Shown piece after piece: positions 35,756-44,957 of a DNA stretch of 64,000 bases (its first letter is position 1; each line of letters starts with the position of its first letter). A program made the position numbers and the translations under genes. The stretch is taken from contig NZ_JAVIWL010000002.1 of NCBI RefSeq assembly GCF_034314045.1, positions 1-64,000 on the forward strand. The letters run 5' to 3'. Origin of the DNA: Glaciimonas sp. CA11.2. GTDB taxonomy: Bacteria > Pseudomonadota > Gammaproteobacteria > Burkholderiales > Burkholderiaceae_D. Under the pieces are notes generated by a model. The model did not search any database and had not been told where the DNA came from. It saw nothing but the letters and a program-made list of their open reading frames with translations.

Positions 35756-38224
35756 CTAGGAAGGATCTTTGGCAGTGGGACTGTCACCCGGCCACGACGC
35801 CTCCTGCATATACCCAGCCTGCAAGACCGGTTCAAGGAACAGACCCAGTTGAACCGGCACCACGTCCTCTAGGCGACCGAAGGTCAGGACCAGTCGCGAT
35901 ACGTCGGTGCGTTGGAAGCCGTGCAGTGGCACGGATAATCGCAGTTTGTATGTGAGCGATCCTTCCTCCTCCGGCTGACGCGCGTCCCCTGCGGTGGCCT
36001 GCGCATCGACATCAAGCGCCACACCTGCCCTCAGTGCAACCGCCACCCGTCGCAGATGCGCTCGAATTTCACTCGCGCCTGACGGCTCGACCTGGTGTTG
36101 ATATGTGAATGTGGGGACCGTGATGTAGAGGTTATCCAAACAACGAACGGCTTCCTCGGCTGCTGGATCCGGATCCGGCTTATAGAGATGAACGCCGTCC
36201 GTCTCGTGGAGCCGCGCCCACTGCGTGTCTGAGTCTGTATATACGATGGATCCAGTCAACGTGGCTACGTACAGACCAGTCTCGCGGGCAAAGCCCTTTG
36301 TTACCTTATACTCACCGCCATCATCAGACGACCGAAGCGGATCCAGCACAGCCAAGGGGTCTTCTTCGACTTCCTTTTTCCATAGGCTGACGACCGAATC
36401 AATTTCGGCTTCCGTCAACTGTTCTGCGTCTCCTGGAATGCGTTGCTTTATGTATGCTTTCAACTCGGCCGAGGGGAGCCGCTTGACAGCAAGCATCCTT
36501 TCGTCACGCATAAGCGTCCGGTAAAGTGCTTCGTCGATCGGTCCGAGCTTGACCTCGTCGCCGAACCTCTCCGTGATGGCCTTGATCTCATCCCGGAAGC
36601 CGGCGTCGTAGTCCAGCGGATCCGGTACGAGGTGAATTCGACCAGCTCTTATACCGGGCTCCAGAACCATTAGCAAGAACACACTGCGCAAGGTCTGATC
36701 TCGAAACTGCTCAGGGTGATGAATCGGACTAAACTCTGGCCGTACACTGTTTGCGTTGACGAAGGGGTGGACAAGAACAAGTTCGTCCACATACGCAAGC
36801 ATGCCCGTAACGTTTGTTGAGAGCGTGCGCGCATCCATCATGCCAAGATACAGCGCGCGGGATCGCTTGCTCTGTGGACTTGGCAGAAGATCGACCAACT
36901 GAGTGTCTGTTGGCCAAAGCGCCGCAAAGATTTCGTGAACTCGGCGCACTTGGTCATTAGATAGGTTCCGGCGAACATCCAGCCAAGTTGTCTTCTCCTC
37001 GTTTAGCCCGAGGATGCGGTTGACGCCACGCACGAGGGCCAGGTTGCGCTCGCGGATACCCATCGCACTCCAGGAAGGTCTCCTTTGTGGCGCTACCTCC
37101 ATACAGCAGTCGCGATATGGGATGCCACCGCCACAGCCGCATAAATCGTCTGGCGTCGGTTCCTTCGCTAGTGGTGGCTTCGCTAGGTACTCGTGCGCCT
37201 TGGAGGTCCGCCCGAACTTGTCGCGGTATGCCGAAGTGCCGTCCTTATATCCAATATACGTCTCGCCACCGAATCGCCACAGATCCTTACCAGGCAAAAG
37301 AATCTTTGCTATGCCCTCCCAAGGAAGGCAGCAGTGCCGCTCTGGGTAGAGCCAAGTCGGATTGGATGACGCCACATATTTCCTCGCGCGAGTCTTGAGC
37401 ACCAGGTTGATGGCATGGACTTCGGCCTCGCTCAGTTCTCGACTGCGAATCAAGGCGTCGGTACGCACCATGGAGTCGCCGCGGAACCGAGCGTTCGTAC
37501 GACGTGACAGAAGGGCAGCGTTCTCCGGATCCTCAGCGTATTCGAGGTTGGTCAGGATCAAACAATGATTCGAGTCCAACGCAAAGACTGTTTGCGAACC
37601 GACGAGCTCGATGCCCGGATCGCCCGGATATTGGCATTCGGTTGCGTCGGGGGGGAGCTTCGGGTGGTAAATGGTGACCGGGTGGTCGCTCACCAGAAAC
37701 TTCACCGGTGACTTCGCGGCCGATACGATCTCTCGCACGCCTTCAGACCACATGGTGCAGTGCATCTGCCGCAGCGCCTGCATCTGTTTCATCAACTCCA
37801 TCTGCGGTAGGCTCTGGTAGTGCTTCAAAATCCAGTCAAGACCCTTAGGGGTGCGTAGCTTCTGGGCATCCATGTACCCGAAGAAGTCTTGAAACCCGCG
37901 ATGAATCTTGATGGGGTCGCCGGCGATCCAACCGCGCACAGCATCAGCACCGCTCTTATCGATTTTCCCAAAGAGAAACGTCTCGATGTCGTCGTTCAGC
38001 GTCTCTCCAAAGCGAGTCGTGTAGAGATCGAGTTCCTTGAATGCCAGCTTCGGGCCAAGTTCCTCGACCTCAGGCTCTAACGGCATCTGTGCGTTTGGCA
38101 ATGATCTAGCGGCCGGATGCAGGTTAAGGACATACAACTTGTGCCGGCCTTTGGCTAGAAATCCTCGCTGGTACCACTGCGGTACGTAGTGATTGTCGCG
38201 GGTAATTTGCTGCTGGATGGACAC
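35756..38224 (-). CDS. DUF4238-domain protein with SEC-C zinc motif, candidate defence gene
   Basis: Large (about 822 aa) protein. The N-terminus carries the DUF4238 signature RDNHYVPQWYQRGFL, and KFLVSDHPVTIY is also typical. Near residue 375 of the open frame a SEC-C zinc motif is present, DDLCGCGGGIPYRDCC. The remaining 430 residues have no family I recognise. GTG 38224 is preferred because GAGGGGCAAC precedes it and the protein then starts just before DUF4238; the frame opens at 38263. DUF4238 genes are common in mobile and defence-rich regions, but no biochemical role is established to my knowledge. It lies between a dead IS66 and a KAP-ATPase/PIN-like pair. Confidence 0.65.
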   Translation of the reverse strand: MSIQQQITRDNHYVPQWYQRGFLAKGRHKLYVLNLHPAARSLPNAQMPLEPEVEELGPKLAFKELDLYTTRFGETLNDDIETFLFGKIDKSGADAVRGWIAGDPIKIHRGFQDFFGYMDAQKLRTPKGLDWILKHYQSLPQMELMKQMQALRQMHCTMWSEGVREIVSAAKSPVKFLVSDHPVTIYHPKLPPDATECQYPGDPGIELVGSQTVFALDSNHCLILTNLEYAEDPENAALLSRRTNARFRGDSMVRTDALIRSRELSEAEVHAINLVLKTRARKYVASSNPTWLYPERHCCLPWEGIAKILLPGKDLWRFGGETYIGYKDGTSAYRDKFGRTSKAHEYLAKPPLAKEPTPDDLCGCGGGIPYRDCCMEVAPQRRPSWSAMGIRERNLALVRGVNRILGLNEEKTTWLDVRRNLSNDQVRRVHEIFAALWPTDTQLVDLLPSPQSKRSRALYLGMMDARTLSTNVTGMLAYVDELVLVHPFVNANSVRPEFSPIHHPEQFRDQTLRSVFLLMVLEPGIRAGRIHLVPDPLDYDAGFRDEIKAITERFGDEVKLGPIDEALYRTLMRDERMLAVKRLPSAELKAYIKQRIPGDAEQLTEAEIDSVVSLWKKEVEEDPLAVLDPLRSSDDGGEYKVTKGFARETGLYVATLTGSIVYTDSDTQWARLHETDGVHLYKPDPDPAAEEAVRCLDNLYITVPTFTYQHQVEPSGASEIRAHLRRVAVALRAGVALDVDAQATAGDARQPEEEGSLTYKLRLSVPLHGFQRTDVSRLVLTFGRLEDVVPVQLGLFLEPVLQAGYMQEASWPGDSPTAKDPS

Positions 38225-38281
38225 CGTTGCCCCTCGGATGTTAGACGTCGACCACACCGGCACGACCAGTTTTGACCACTA

Positions 38282-38350
38282 TTGGCCGAACCCGGCCATT
38301 TGTGATTGTCGCACGAGCGCGTACAATCGCCAAAGGCCGGGTTCAGCCAA
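38282..38350. terminator. Long imperfect hairpin between two candidate defence operons
   Basis: Arms of 28 bp (38282-38309 and 38323-38350) pair with about four mismatches and share GGC-GAACCCGGCC and GATTGT. The spacer is 13 bases. It lies between the divergent DUF4238 promoter side and the end of the PIN-like gene, in a 415-bp region without genes (38225-38639). It could be a terminator or the end of an inserted cassette. Confidence 0.5.
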
Positions 38351-38639
38351 TTCCTGACGGTGAGTTGGTTCCACTTCACCGGCAACTTCAGACTGGGAGC
38401 GGTCATTGGGCTTTGATGAGAGACCAACCAGTTCTATGCAAGTGTATTTTCCGTCTGCATTGGAACGAACGGCGGCTTAAGACTATTGACCGGCCGTTGA
38501 CCGAAATTTTTCAGCGAAGGGCTGTTTTTGAAAAGCATGACAGGCAGGTCTCGACCCGAAGCGGCCGTTGACGGGCTAACTAGGAAGGCGACGGGCGGGT
38601 AGCTGGCTTGCCGGCAGAGTGTCCCACTTGACCGAAGGG

Positions 38640-39398
38640 TTAGGTGCGCGGACGTATGCAGCCAAGCAACTCGTTTGGAGAGACAACTTTAATGCCATAC
38701 TTTTCGCACACGCTTTTCAGATTGGCGCCACTAAAGATAGAAGATGCCCCTGCGCCACTAGCTTTATCGTTTGTACAAAAGTAGTCGATTCCATACCCGT
38801 AATGTGCCGCAATTGCATCACCGTCAACCCATTCCGCGATATTTTTTGCAAACTGCTTATCAGTTAGGCTGGTGTCATTTGTCGTCTTTTCCACCAAACC
38901 ATTTCCAAGATTTTTCGAAATATCGCTATCTAATTTTGCTTTTCCAGCGCCGAGGCTCTCAATGAACCGGCCCACCTCAATTGTTCTACCTAAGCGCTCA
39001 GAAAGTGAAAACCTTATGTCTTTAGCTGCGTACTGTGCGAAGGGATCAATTCCGTGACCGCCAATCCTCGGAGTCCTTATGAATTTGAAACCCATACCGA
39101 TAGCTTTTGGAATAGTTTTTTTCAAATATTCTGACAACTCTGGAGGCGGCGTTCCTTTAGAAATCCTCGGCTCCTCATCGCCAACTTGTATCGAAATAGA
39201 AGGTTTGAATTCGGCTATATGTTTTTTTCTGTCTTGTTTTTGAATTGTTTCTAGCGTGAGAATGCCTTCAAAAAAATAAGGATCAATTGCCTTTTGTAGG
39301 ATTAGATCGTGAATTTCAACGAACCACGGCGAATCAATTCTCTTTGCATCATCAACGACACTTTCCCAGACATTTGAATCGAAAGTAACAGAAACCAT
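38640..39398 (-). CDS. PIN-like domain protein, partner of KAP ATPase
   Basis: 252-residue protein. The start MVSVTFDSNVWESVVDD has the acidic first motif of PIN nucleases. The C-terminal region EWVDGDAIAAHYGYGIDYFC followed by TNDKASG holds the clustered acids and a TND segment resembling the fourth motif. The central half (FKPSISIQVGDEEPRISKG, HGIDPFAQYAAKD) is unfamiliar. It begins 12 bases after the ATPase gene on the same strand, so the two are co-transcribed and probably act together. A ribonuclease function is inferred from fold-level motifs only. Confidence 0.6.
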   Translation of the reverse strand: MVSVTFDSNVWESVVDDAKRIDSPWFVEIHDLILQKAIDPYFFEGILTLETIQKQDRKKHIAEFKPSISIQVGDEEPRISKGTPPPELSEYLKKTIPKAIGMGFKFIRTPRIGGHGIDPFAQYAAKDIRFSLSERLGRTIEVGRFIESLGAGKAKLDSDISKNLGNGLVEKTTNDTSLTDKQFAKNIAEWVDGDAIAAHYGYGIDYFCTNDKASGAGASSIFSGANLKSVCEKYGIKVVSPNELLGCIRPRT

Positions 39399-39410
39399 AC
39401 TATTTCACCT

Positions 39411-41132
39411 TTAGGGTTGCGTCTGTATTGACGGAGTGAGCTCAGCTTGCAGGGAAGGTCCCTCGAAAAGTCGTTTAATCAAGCCGGCGAGGCGAGGCGA
39501 CGAAGCGTCGTTCGCGATGGCACGGCATGCTTCCACAAAGCGGTCTGTAGCCGAGCCGAAGTGTGCATCGTATGTGGTTCGTTGAATGCGCATTTCGATC
39601 ATGCGGCGCATAAAGCGGCGCAGCTCGTCAATCTCCACTCCACGAATTGCCGTTTCGAAGTCAACGGCTGTAGCCTGTCTCATGGCCACCTCCTGTAACG
39701 TGCCCCATCCGCCGTTCTCGATGATGTAGGTGCACGCATCAATTACCGTGGCATTCGCCTGAGCATGAGCTTTAATTGCAGCGAACGCCGCTTTAATCGC
39801 TGGGTGAAGCGGCTGATTAAAAGGGTTCTCGTCATTCACTTCAATTGGATTGCCCGCTTGGAATGCGGTGATCCAGCCATCTATGATGGCCTTGCCAATG
39901 GGTCCACCTCCAGGAAGCTTTGCCAATGCCGCGTCAAGCTCAGTTGCTGCGAATGGATCAAGAGAGCCAGAAATCGCGGGAAGTGCAGCAGCCTCGGTTA
40001 CCAGTTGAGAGTCGTCGACGCGATGGTTCCAGAAAACTCGACCGAGAAATTCCTTTGCAGTCTTCCTGGACTCCAAGTTCTGCTTTTCGGCAATGTACCC
40101 ATCGATGACCTTCTCAATCTCGCCTGCGTCAAAGAGACCGGACTCTAGGAATTCAACCAGCAGCTTTTCAAATTCATCACAGCTATTGATGCCAAGTTCA
40201 TGCATTAGCAGGCGCCAACGATCTTTTCGCTTCTCCTCATCTGTGGGCTCCTTGTTTTGATCGCGCCCAAAGTCCGCCCAATCAGGATTACCAGCGCCCA
40301 GCACGAATTTGAAGTCGGGACCGTCGTTCAAGCCTCGGTAGTAGATCGCCGAAAAAATTACTATGGAAGGTACCACCCTAATTAGGATGGCCTCTTCCAG
40401 GTCTCGACCGCCCAGTATCCGATTGGCCGCCTTGATCACCTTTAATACAATGCGTATGTTGGTCAAGTCACAGATGATCGATGCTTGCTTGAGCGCCTCT
40501 GCGTAATTCGATGGCACCAATCCAATCGCTATAGAGAACGCTTCTTCGGCAGAGGTGGATAACCTGACCTCGTGGTCGATTACCTTTTCTCGGAAGATGG
40601 CCCACAACTTCTCTTCATCTCCTGTGCTGGAGAGTTGGTCATCGTTGAGAACTAACACAAACCGGGCGCTGTATTGCTTCGAATACTCGTCGATGAACCC
40701 CAGTACCTCATCAATACCTAGCCTCGCGTGCTTGCGCTCGATGTCGTCGATCACGATCACTTCGTTTCGAAGCACGACCGGCGCCATTAGCAGCAGGTTC
40801 AGATCGTTTAAGGCGGCCAAGGCTTTGTAGTGCGTCGACAAGGCCTTTACACCCGCGCCGAACAGACTCTTAATTCCATCAAAAACGCCACCATGGGAGT
40901 CAACTCCGGGAATAGCGGACTCGATAAGCTTACGCTTAACCTGATCGACGCTTGACAGTCCAAACAGCGATACATAGAGGGCATTCTTGACCTTAACATC
41001 CTCGGCCTCGCTCTTGACTTCATTCCAAAGATGAGTCTTGCCCGTCCCCCATTTACCCGACAGCGCGATGACATTGTTGTCCGCTTCGCCGAGAAGCCGA
41101 ATCAGTTGATCTTTTGTTTTCTTCAGCGACAT
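39411..41132 (-). CDS. KAP-type P-loop NTPase, candidate defence ATPase
   Basis: 573-residue P-loop protein. Walker A is ALSGKWGTGKTHLWNEV (about residues 23-39), Walker B is NEVIVIDDIERKHARLGIDE, and FVLVLNDDQLSS follows as a sensor-like strand. This is the arrangement of KAP-family ATPases that couple to membrane or nuclease effectors. No transmembrane helices are obvious. The C-terminal 300 residues are helical and unfamiliar. The downstream PIN-like gene is 12 bases away. KAP ATPases occur in several anti-phage systems (for example QatA); this pair does not match one I can name. The ribosome-binding site is weak. Confidence 0.6.
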   Translation of the reverse strand: MSLKKTKDQLIRLLGEADNNVIALSGKWGTGKTHLWNEVKSEAEDVKVKNALYVSLFGLSSVDQVKRKLIESAIPGVDSHGGVFDGIKSLFGAGVKALSTHYKALAALNDLNLLLMAPVVLRNEVIVIDDIERKHARLGIDEVLGFIDEYSKQYSARFVLVLNDDQLSSTGDEEKLWAIFREKVIDHEVRLSTSAEEAFSIAIGLVPSNYAEALKQASIICDLTNIRIVLKVIKAANRILGGRDLEEAILIRVVPSIVIFSAIYYRGLNDGPDFKFVLGAGNPDWADFGRDQNKEPTDEEKRKDRWRLLMHELGINSCDEFEKLLVEFLESGLFDAGEIEKVIDGYIAEKQNLESRKTAKEFLGRVFWNHRVDDSQLVTEAAALPAISGSLDPFAATELDAALAKLPGGGPIGKAIIDGWITAFQAGNPIEVNDENPFNQPLHPAIKAAFAAIKAHAQANATVIDACTYIIENGGWGTLQEVAMRQATAVDFETAIRGVEIDELRRFMRRMIEMRIQRTTYDAHFGSATDRFVEACRAIANDASSPRLAGLIKRLFEGPSLQAELTPSIQTQP

Positions 41133-41538
41133 ATGTATTCAATCCGATAGAGTATGGGCAATCCACTGGAGCGCCCTAAATTATTTGTCCGATCCTATCC
41201 GATGGCTGACGGTGAAGCAAATTTGCGCAGTCGTCCGCTACGGACCCAAATCAGACGAGGGTCACAATCTAACTTTCGCGCTTACCAATAAACTTCAGTA
41301 CTGCACGCTGGGCAGCAACTCGGAAAGATCGTCAGGATTGCAGCGCTCGCATTGCTGACTGTTCTCGTCGGTGAAGAAAAACGACTGCTCGTTGACGCGC
41401 CACATTCCTCAGGCTCAGACCCGTCCACCAGTACGAGGGTTATGAGTTGGGTGTCTTGAAGTAAAGAGTGGGCTGTTGCCATTGACGGGTGAAGTCACCG
41501 GATAGCGGCTGTGCGCGCATGTCCAGTGGAATGATGGG
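41133..41538. other. Intergenic region upstream of KAP ATPase
   Basis: No gene is supported. It should contain the promoter for the KAP ATPase/PIN-like operon. The reverse open frame 41282-41482 is not credible. Confidence 0.4.
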
Positions 41539-41925
41539 TTAGGGCGCAGGTGCGCGAGCAACTACATTGATGAAGTAGTCTGAACCAGCTTTACCATCGA
41601 TAACCGATTCCTTGGCCCAAGCAATTACGGTTTGTTTCTTTGATTTTGCGTCTTGGAACTCGATCAACAACCCGTCTTTGCATGAAGAAACCGGGGTGAG
41701 TGTGAAAGCGAATGTTCCTGCTGTGAAGGCTAATTTCTCGGCAGACTACGTTGGAGACAATTTATTTCCAATCACCTGCAGATCATTCGCGATTATGGAA
41801 GCGCCACCATTTTTGGCACTTACCTTGATATTGATTGGACCAGCTTCGTGGATGGGTTTGCATCCATCGGCAGCAAATGATGCGAAAGGAATCGCTAGTA
41901 ATGCCAAAATAATTAATGATTTCAT
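41539..41925 (-). pseudogene. Small secreted protein gene with an in-frame amber stop
   Basis: Read on the reverse strand from ATG 41925, the gene begins with a textbook signal peptide (MKSLIILALLAIPFASFAAD). It continues GCKPIHEAGPINIKVSAKNG, reaches TAG at codon 60 (41746-41748), and then continues in the same frame with AFTLTPVSSCKDGLLIEFQD and TVIAWAKESVIDGKAGSDYF to a TAA at 41539. The coherent protein on both sides of the TAG means a single nonsense mutation. Two cysteines suggest a disulfide in a 128-residue periplasmic protein of unknown function. Suppression cannot be excluded. Confidence 0.75.
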
Positions 41926-42187
41926 GAAGTTTTCATTCGGTTGAGTTGTGCAAAGTGACTAGCGAAGTGCATAGGACATACTGCCACAGAAAAGTTGGCA
42001 AAGCAATATCAGATTCATGGGAGTGGCAATGTCGGCTTTTGGCCGTGAGCTGCCCACCTAAGGCAGATTTCGACGAAGGCGGACTTCCGTAAACGGCAAT
42101 AAAAATGCCCACCATCTTTCGTGGCGTGCAACTGTGGGATTTTAGAAGTCGTAAAAGTATTATGCCGAACCTGTGTGGGCAATAAAG

Positions 42188-42737
42188 CTACACTGCAATC
42201 AGCTCGGCGATTTTCGCCGCGACCACCGCCATTGAATCTTATGCAGTGCTCAGCCCGCTTCGGGAGGCGAGCGTAGGCTGGCATTGAGGAGAGCGCAATA
42301 CGTCGTGTTGTGCACGATTGGAACGAGCTGATTACGCATCAGCAGTACCGCAAGCTCTTTGTCGGCGACGCCCTCTCTCGGGAGGCAGCCGCCACGAGCA
42401 AGTCGCGCAGCTCTTTAGCTGCCCCCTGTCGGTCGTCCCGCGCGTGGCACAGGAAGACGTCACGAAGGTCAGGTTGCTGCGCTGCTCACGTTTAAACGGT
42501 TTCACGGATTGGCGTGAGTGACTGCACTTGGTCGGAAGTGTACGACAGGGACGAACCCGCGCTCGACCAGCGCGGCCGTGAACTGCTGCTGGAGCTATCA
42601 CTGCTGCTGCCCGACGAGAAGTAGGAAGGGGCGGAGTAAGGTCTGCTGTTGCCATAGCCGCTACGGCGGTCACGGCATACAGGGCATGCATCGGCAGCTG
42701 AACTATGTCCACGTACTGGAGCTACGCATCTAGACAT
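42188..42737 (-). pseudogene. TIR-domain protein remnant with frameshifts and deletion
   Basis: On the reverse strand ATG 42737 opens MSRCVAPVRGHSSAADACPV, a Cys/His-containing start, followed by a Ser/Tyr/Gly-rich linker and SYTSDQVQSLTPIRETV. After a frameshift the TIR core appears: DVFLCHARDDRQGAAKELRD. A deletion and another shift follow, then EGVADKELAVLLMRNQLVPI and finally LASRSGLSTA, a stop, DSMAVVAAKIAELIAV and the real stop at 42188. The pieces align in order with TIR-domain proteins that have this zinc-like start and Ser-rich linker. The middle of the TIR domain is deleted, so NADase activity is lost. Confidence 0.7.
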
Positions 42738-42902
42738 ACGGTAGTCCTTGAAGAATAAGTATTGACGAAGTGCTTGGTCTATTCCGGGTCAATGTAATCA
42801 ATTTGCCTTCTAAAAAGGTAGCTTAAATTGCTTCGCAGCACATACCATATTCATGGCAATAGAATGTCCGATCAATGCCATTTTAATATGGCCTATTTTA
42901 AT

Positions 42903-43388
42903 TTATATGTACGGCGGAAGAAGTGTTAAATCTGCCTGACAATGTTTACATCTTATGGCTTCGAGTTTTATATCCTCCGCGCAAAATGGGCAGTTCTTCA
43001 ACCCAGATAGTGACTGATTGTTTTCAGTATCACCGATATGCTTGGCTTTAACTGCCGCATCAGGTGCTCCGGGATTCACTATCACACTGGTCGATTTTTT
43101 ATATGCCCATACAAGAGCAATGACCCACGGAATCAGAAGCCAGCCGAGTAAAAGATTTAAGACAAAAATTGACTTCTGGTCAGGATGTTTGAGATTGGTA
43201 GCCTTAATTGAGGGTAAAAAATAAACCCAAACGCCAAACGCGAATAACAATAACAATAGTACAAATCCCCCAGCATTGCTTCCATCATCGGCGTAAGCAA
43301 GCTGCATTGCAGATGACAAAAATACTGCTATCGTAAATTTATGGATTCCGCTTTTAAGCGCGATTTTATGCAGTACGTTCTTCGTCAT
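42903..43388 (-). CDS. Superinfection-immunity-like membrane protein with C-terminal zinc ribbon
   Basis: A short N-terminal signal-like helix (TIAVFLSSAMQLAYA) is followed by two membrane helices (GGFVLLLLLFAFGVWVYFLP and FVLNLLLGWLLIPWVIALVW). The block NLLLGWLLIPWVIALVWAYK is characteristic of the superinfection immunity (Imm-like) family. The C-terminus is a zinc ribbon, CPFCAEDIKLEAIRCKHC. Start at ATG 43388 is favoured by GGAA upstream; 43400 is an alternative. Likely an inner-membrane protein. Whether it blocks phage DNA entry is only inferred from the family name and its defence-island context. Confidence 0.7.
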   Translation of the reverse strand: MTKNVLHKIALKSGIHKFTIAVFLSSAMQLAYADDGSNAGGFVLLLLLFAFGVWVYFLPSIKATNLKHPDQKSIFVLNLLLGWLLIPWVIALVWAYKKSTSVIVNPGAPDAAVKAKHIGDTENNQSLSGLKNCPFCAEDIKLEAIRCKHCQADLTLLPPYI

Positions 43389-43522
43389 CACAAATTCCAT
43401 TTGAGTGTTTTTGTTGCGTCTATGGCAACAATAACACAGCCTGAGAGATCAAATGAATAAATGTTGTTTATTTTGAATGACGGCGAAATATCGCTAATCA
43501 GCCGGGTAGGGTCGATCGTAGG

Positions 43523-44002
43523 GTGGCCATCGCTGAGTGGCAACGTATCCAGTGTGGATTGGCGACATTGGAGTTGGCACTGCAGATTGGTAACCCGCGC
43601 CTGATGCCGCAATCGCCGGTCAAAGTCGCCGGTTTCAAAACGGCCATCGACAGCATTGAATGCCTCGCCGCTAAAGTTACGCACTCAATCGGCAGCAACG
43701 GCTATACCAGCAGCATCAAGCTCGAAACCAGAACCGAGGAAACCGAAGCTGAGCGCGAGAAACAGACTGATCCAGATGAAGGTATTACCGGCGTTATCGC
43801 ACAGTGGCGCGATCAGGTTAGCAAAAAGACGAGGGACGTACTGGCGGGGTCACGGGGTAACGTGAAGGAACTCAAACATGCTTATGCCAGCAAGCAGAGT
43901 GCGATACCGGGGGGTGAAGCTGGAATGGGGGAAAAATACAGGAGCGGCGGGAAATTATTAAAGAAAACAGGGAAATTGACGGGGTTGACTGACCACTTTT
44001 AG
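43523..44002 (+). pseudogene. Phage late control protein D (tail spike hub), C-terminal fragment
   Basis: The frame carries the C-terminus of P2 GpD-type tail proteins: GNPRLMPQSPVKVAGFKTAI, then ECLAAKVTHSIGSNGYTSSI and KLETR. The first half of the protein is absent and stops precede 43505. The ATG at 43523 is internal to the gene, so this is a 5'-truncated remnant. The Lys-rich tail (GGKLLKKTGKLTGLTDHF) is probably native. Evidence of a former prophage or contractile injection locus. Confidence 0.7.
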
Positions 44003-44586
44003 CTCAGAGGAAATTCCAGTGTATGTTGGAACGCGAATATCAGCACTCGACGGCGGATTCGGTCTTACACGGATACGAAACCAGCCGTTCAAAAACCATT
44101 GGCGAGTAGTAGTCTTTTCAATCGACGAATTGCCGCAATGCGCAGGTGAGCGGACTCCCAAAATCCTATCCAAGAAAGCCAAATGCAATAGTCGCCAACG
44201 GTCGCCACGTTAATAGCCAACGGCAGCAATCGCTGCCTTTCGGACGCTCACGAAGTCCGCCTAACTGGCAGCAAAGGGCGAAACCGGCCGCAAGATCACT
44301 CGAAGATGGGTACTCCCGCGTCCCTGTGGACAAGTCAGGATATGTGGACAACGGTGAAGCACGTTGCCCACATACCCAAGACTTGCCCACAGGGGACCCT
44401 CGCGGCGTTTGCCTCCGGCCTGACGCGCTGCGCTTGCCCCAATTAGAAATAGAACCTTAACTTCATCACATGTCCGACCGTCCCGCCGTTCGCACACACT
44501 GGGGAACTTCTTCTGCACGACTTCCTTGACGGACTTGGCCAGTCACTGCCAACTTCGTTGAAGATCACTACTGGATCTATCAATAT
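44003..44586. other. Gene-free region with long imperfect palindrome
   Basis: Only the hairpin at 44321-44395 stands out. The reverse-strand frames across it are not credible genes. Confidence 0.5.
44321..44395. repeat. Imperfect inverted repeat with four DnaA-box-like sites
   Basis: Left arm 44321-44353 and right arm 44362-44395 pair over about 31 bp with few mismatches. Each arm contains two TGTGG(A/G)CAA motifs (TGTGGACAAG, TGTGGACAAC and their inverted TTGCCCACA counterparts), one base away from the DnaA box TTATCCACA. A perfect TTATCCACA occurs at 46090-46098. Could be an initiator site, a secondary origin part or a terminator. Confidence 0.5.
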
Positions 44587-44955
44587 TCAAACGACCAAAA
44601 CCAAGAAATTTCGGATGAACCAGAATCGTGGAACCAGACGCAAGAGGCTAACGCCGTGATTGCATGAATTGACACTCTTAATGTGTCTGTCGAGAAAATC
44701 GGCATAGAGGGTGTAGTTTGACGACAATGCAATGATGCCGTGCTGGCGCGCCAGATCCTGCAACTGGAACCAGGGCGCTGCCATCTTCACGCCGAGCGCC
44801 TTGACTTCGATGGAGCGCGTTACTGCGCAGCCGTCGTTATTCGACAGCACCACGACCGGTTTGCCTTCCAGGCGCGGGTTGAACACGCGCTCGCAACTGA
44901 CATAAAAATTGTTGACATCCACCAGGGCAAACAACCGGGCAGGCGTGCTGTTCAT
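44587..44955 (-). pseudogene. umuC: UmuC (DNA polymerase V) N-terminal fragment
   Basis: Begins MNSTPARLFALVDVNNFYVS and continues CERVFNPRLEGKPVVVLSNN, matching the palm domain of UmuC, but homology stops after SSNYTLYADFLDRHIKS (about residue 92). The remaining 30 residues are unrelated and end in a stop. Key residues of the polymerase, including the second acidic motif, are missing. The ATG is three bases after the umuD stop. Probably cut by a deletion or lost IS. Confidence 0.9.
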
Positions 44956-44957
44956 GG

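Noticed and set aside
42332..42737. Two separate small reverse genes (81 and 126 aa)
   Set aside because: They are frameshifted pieces of one TIR-domain gene, not independent genes.
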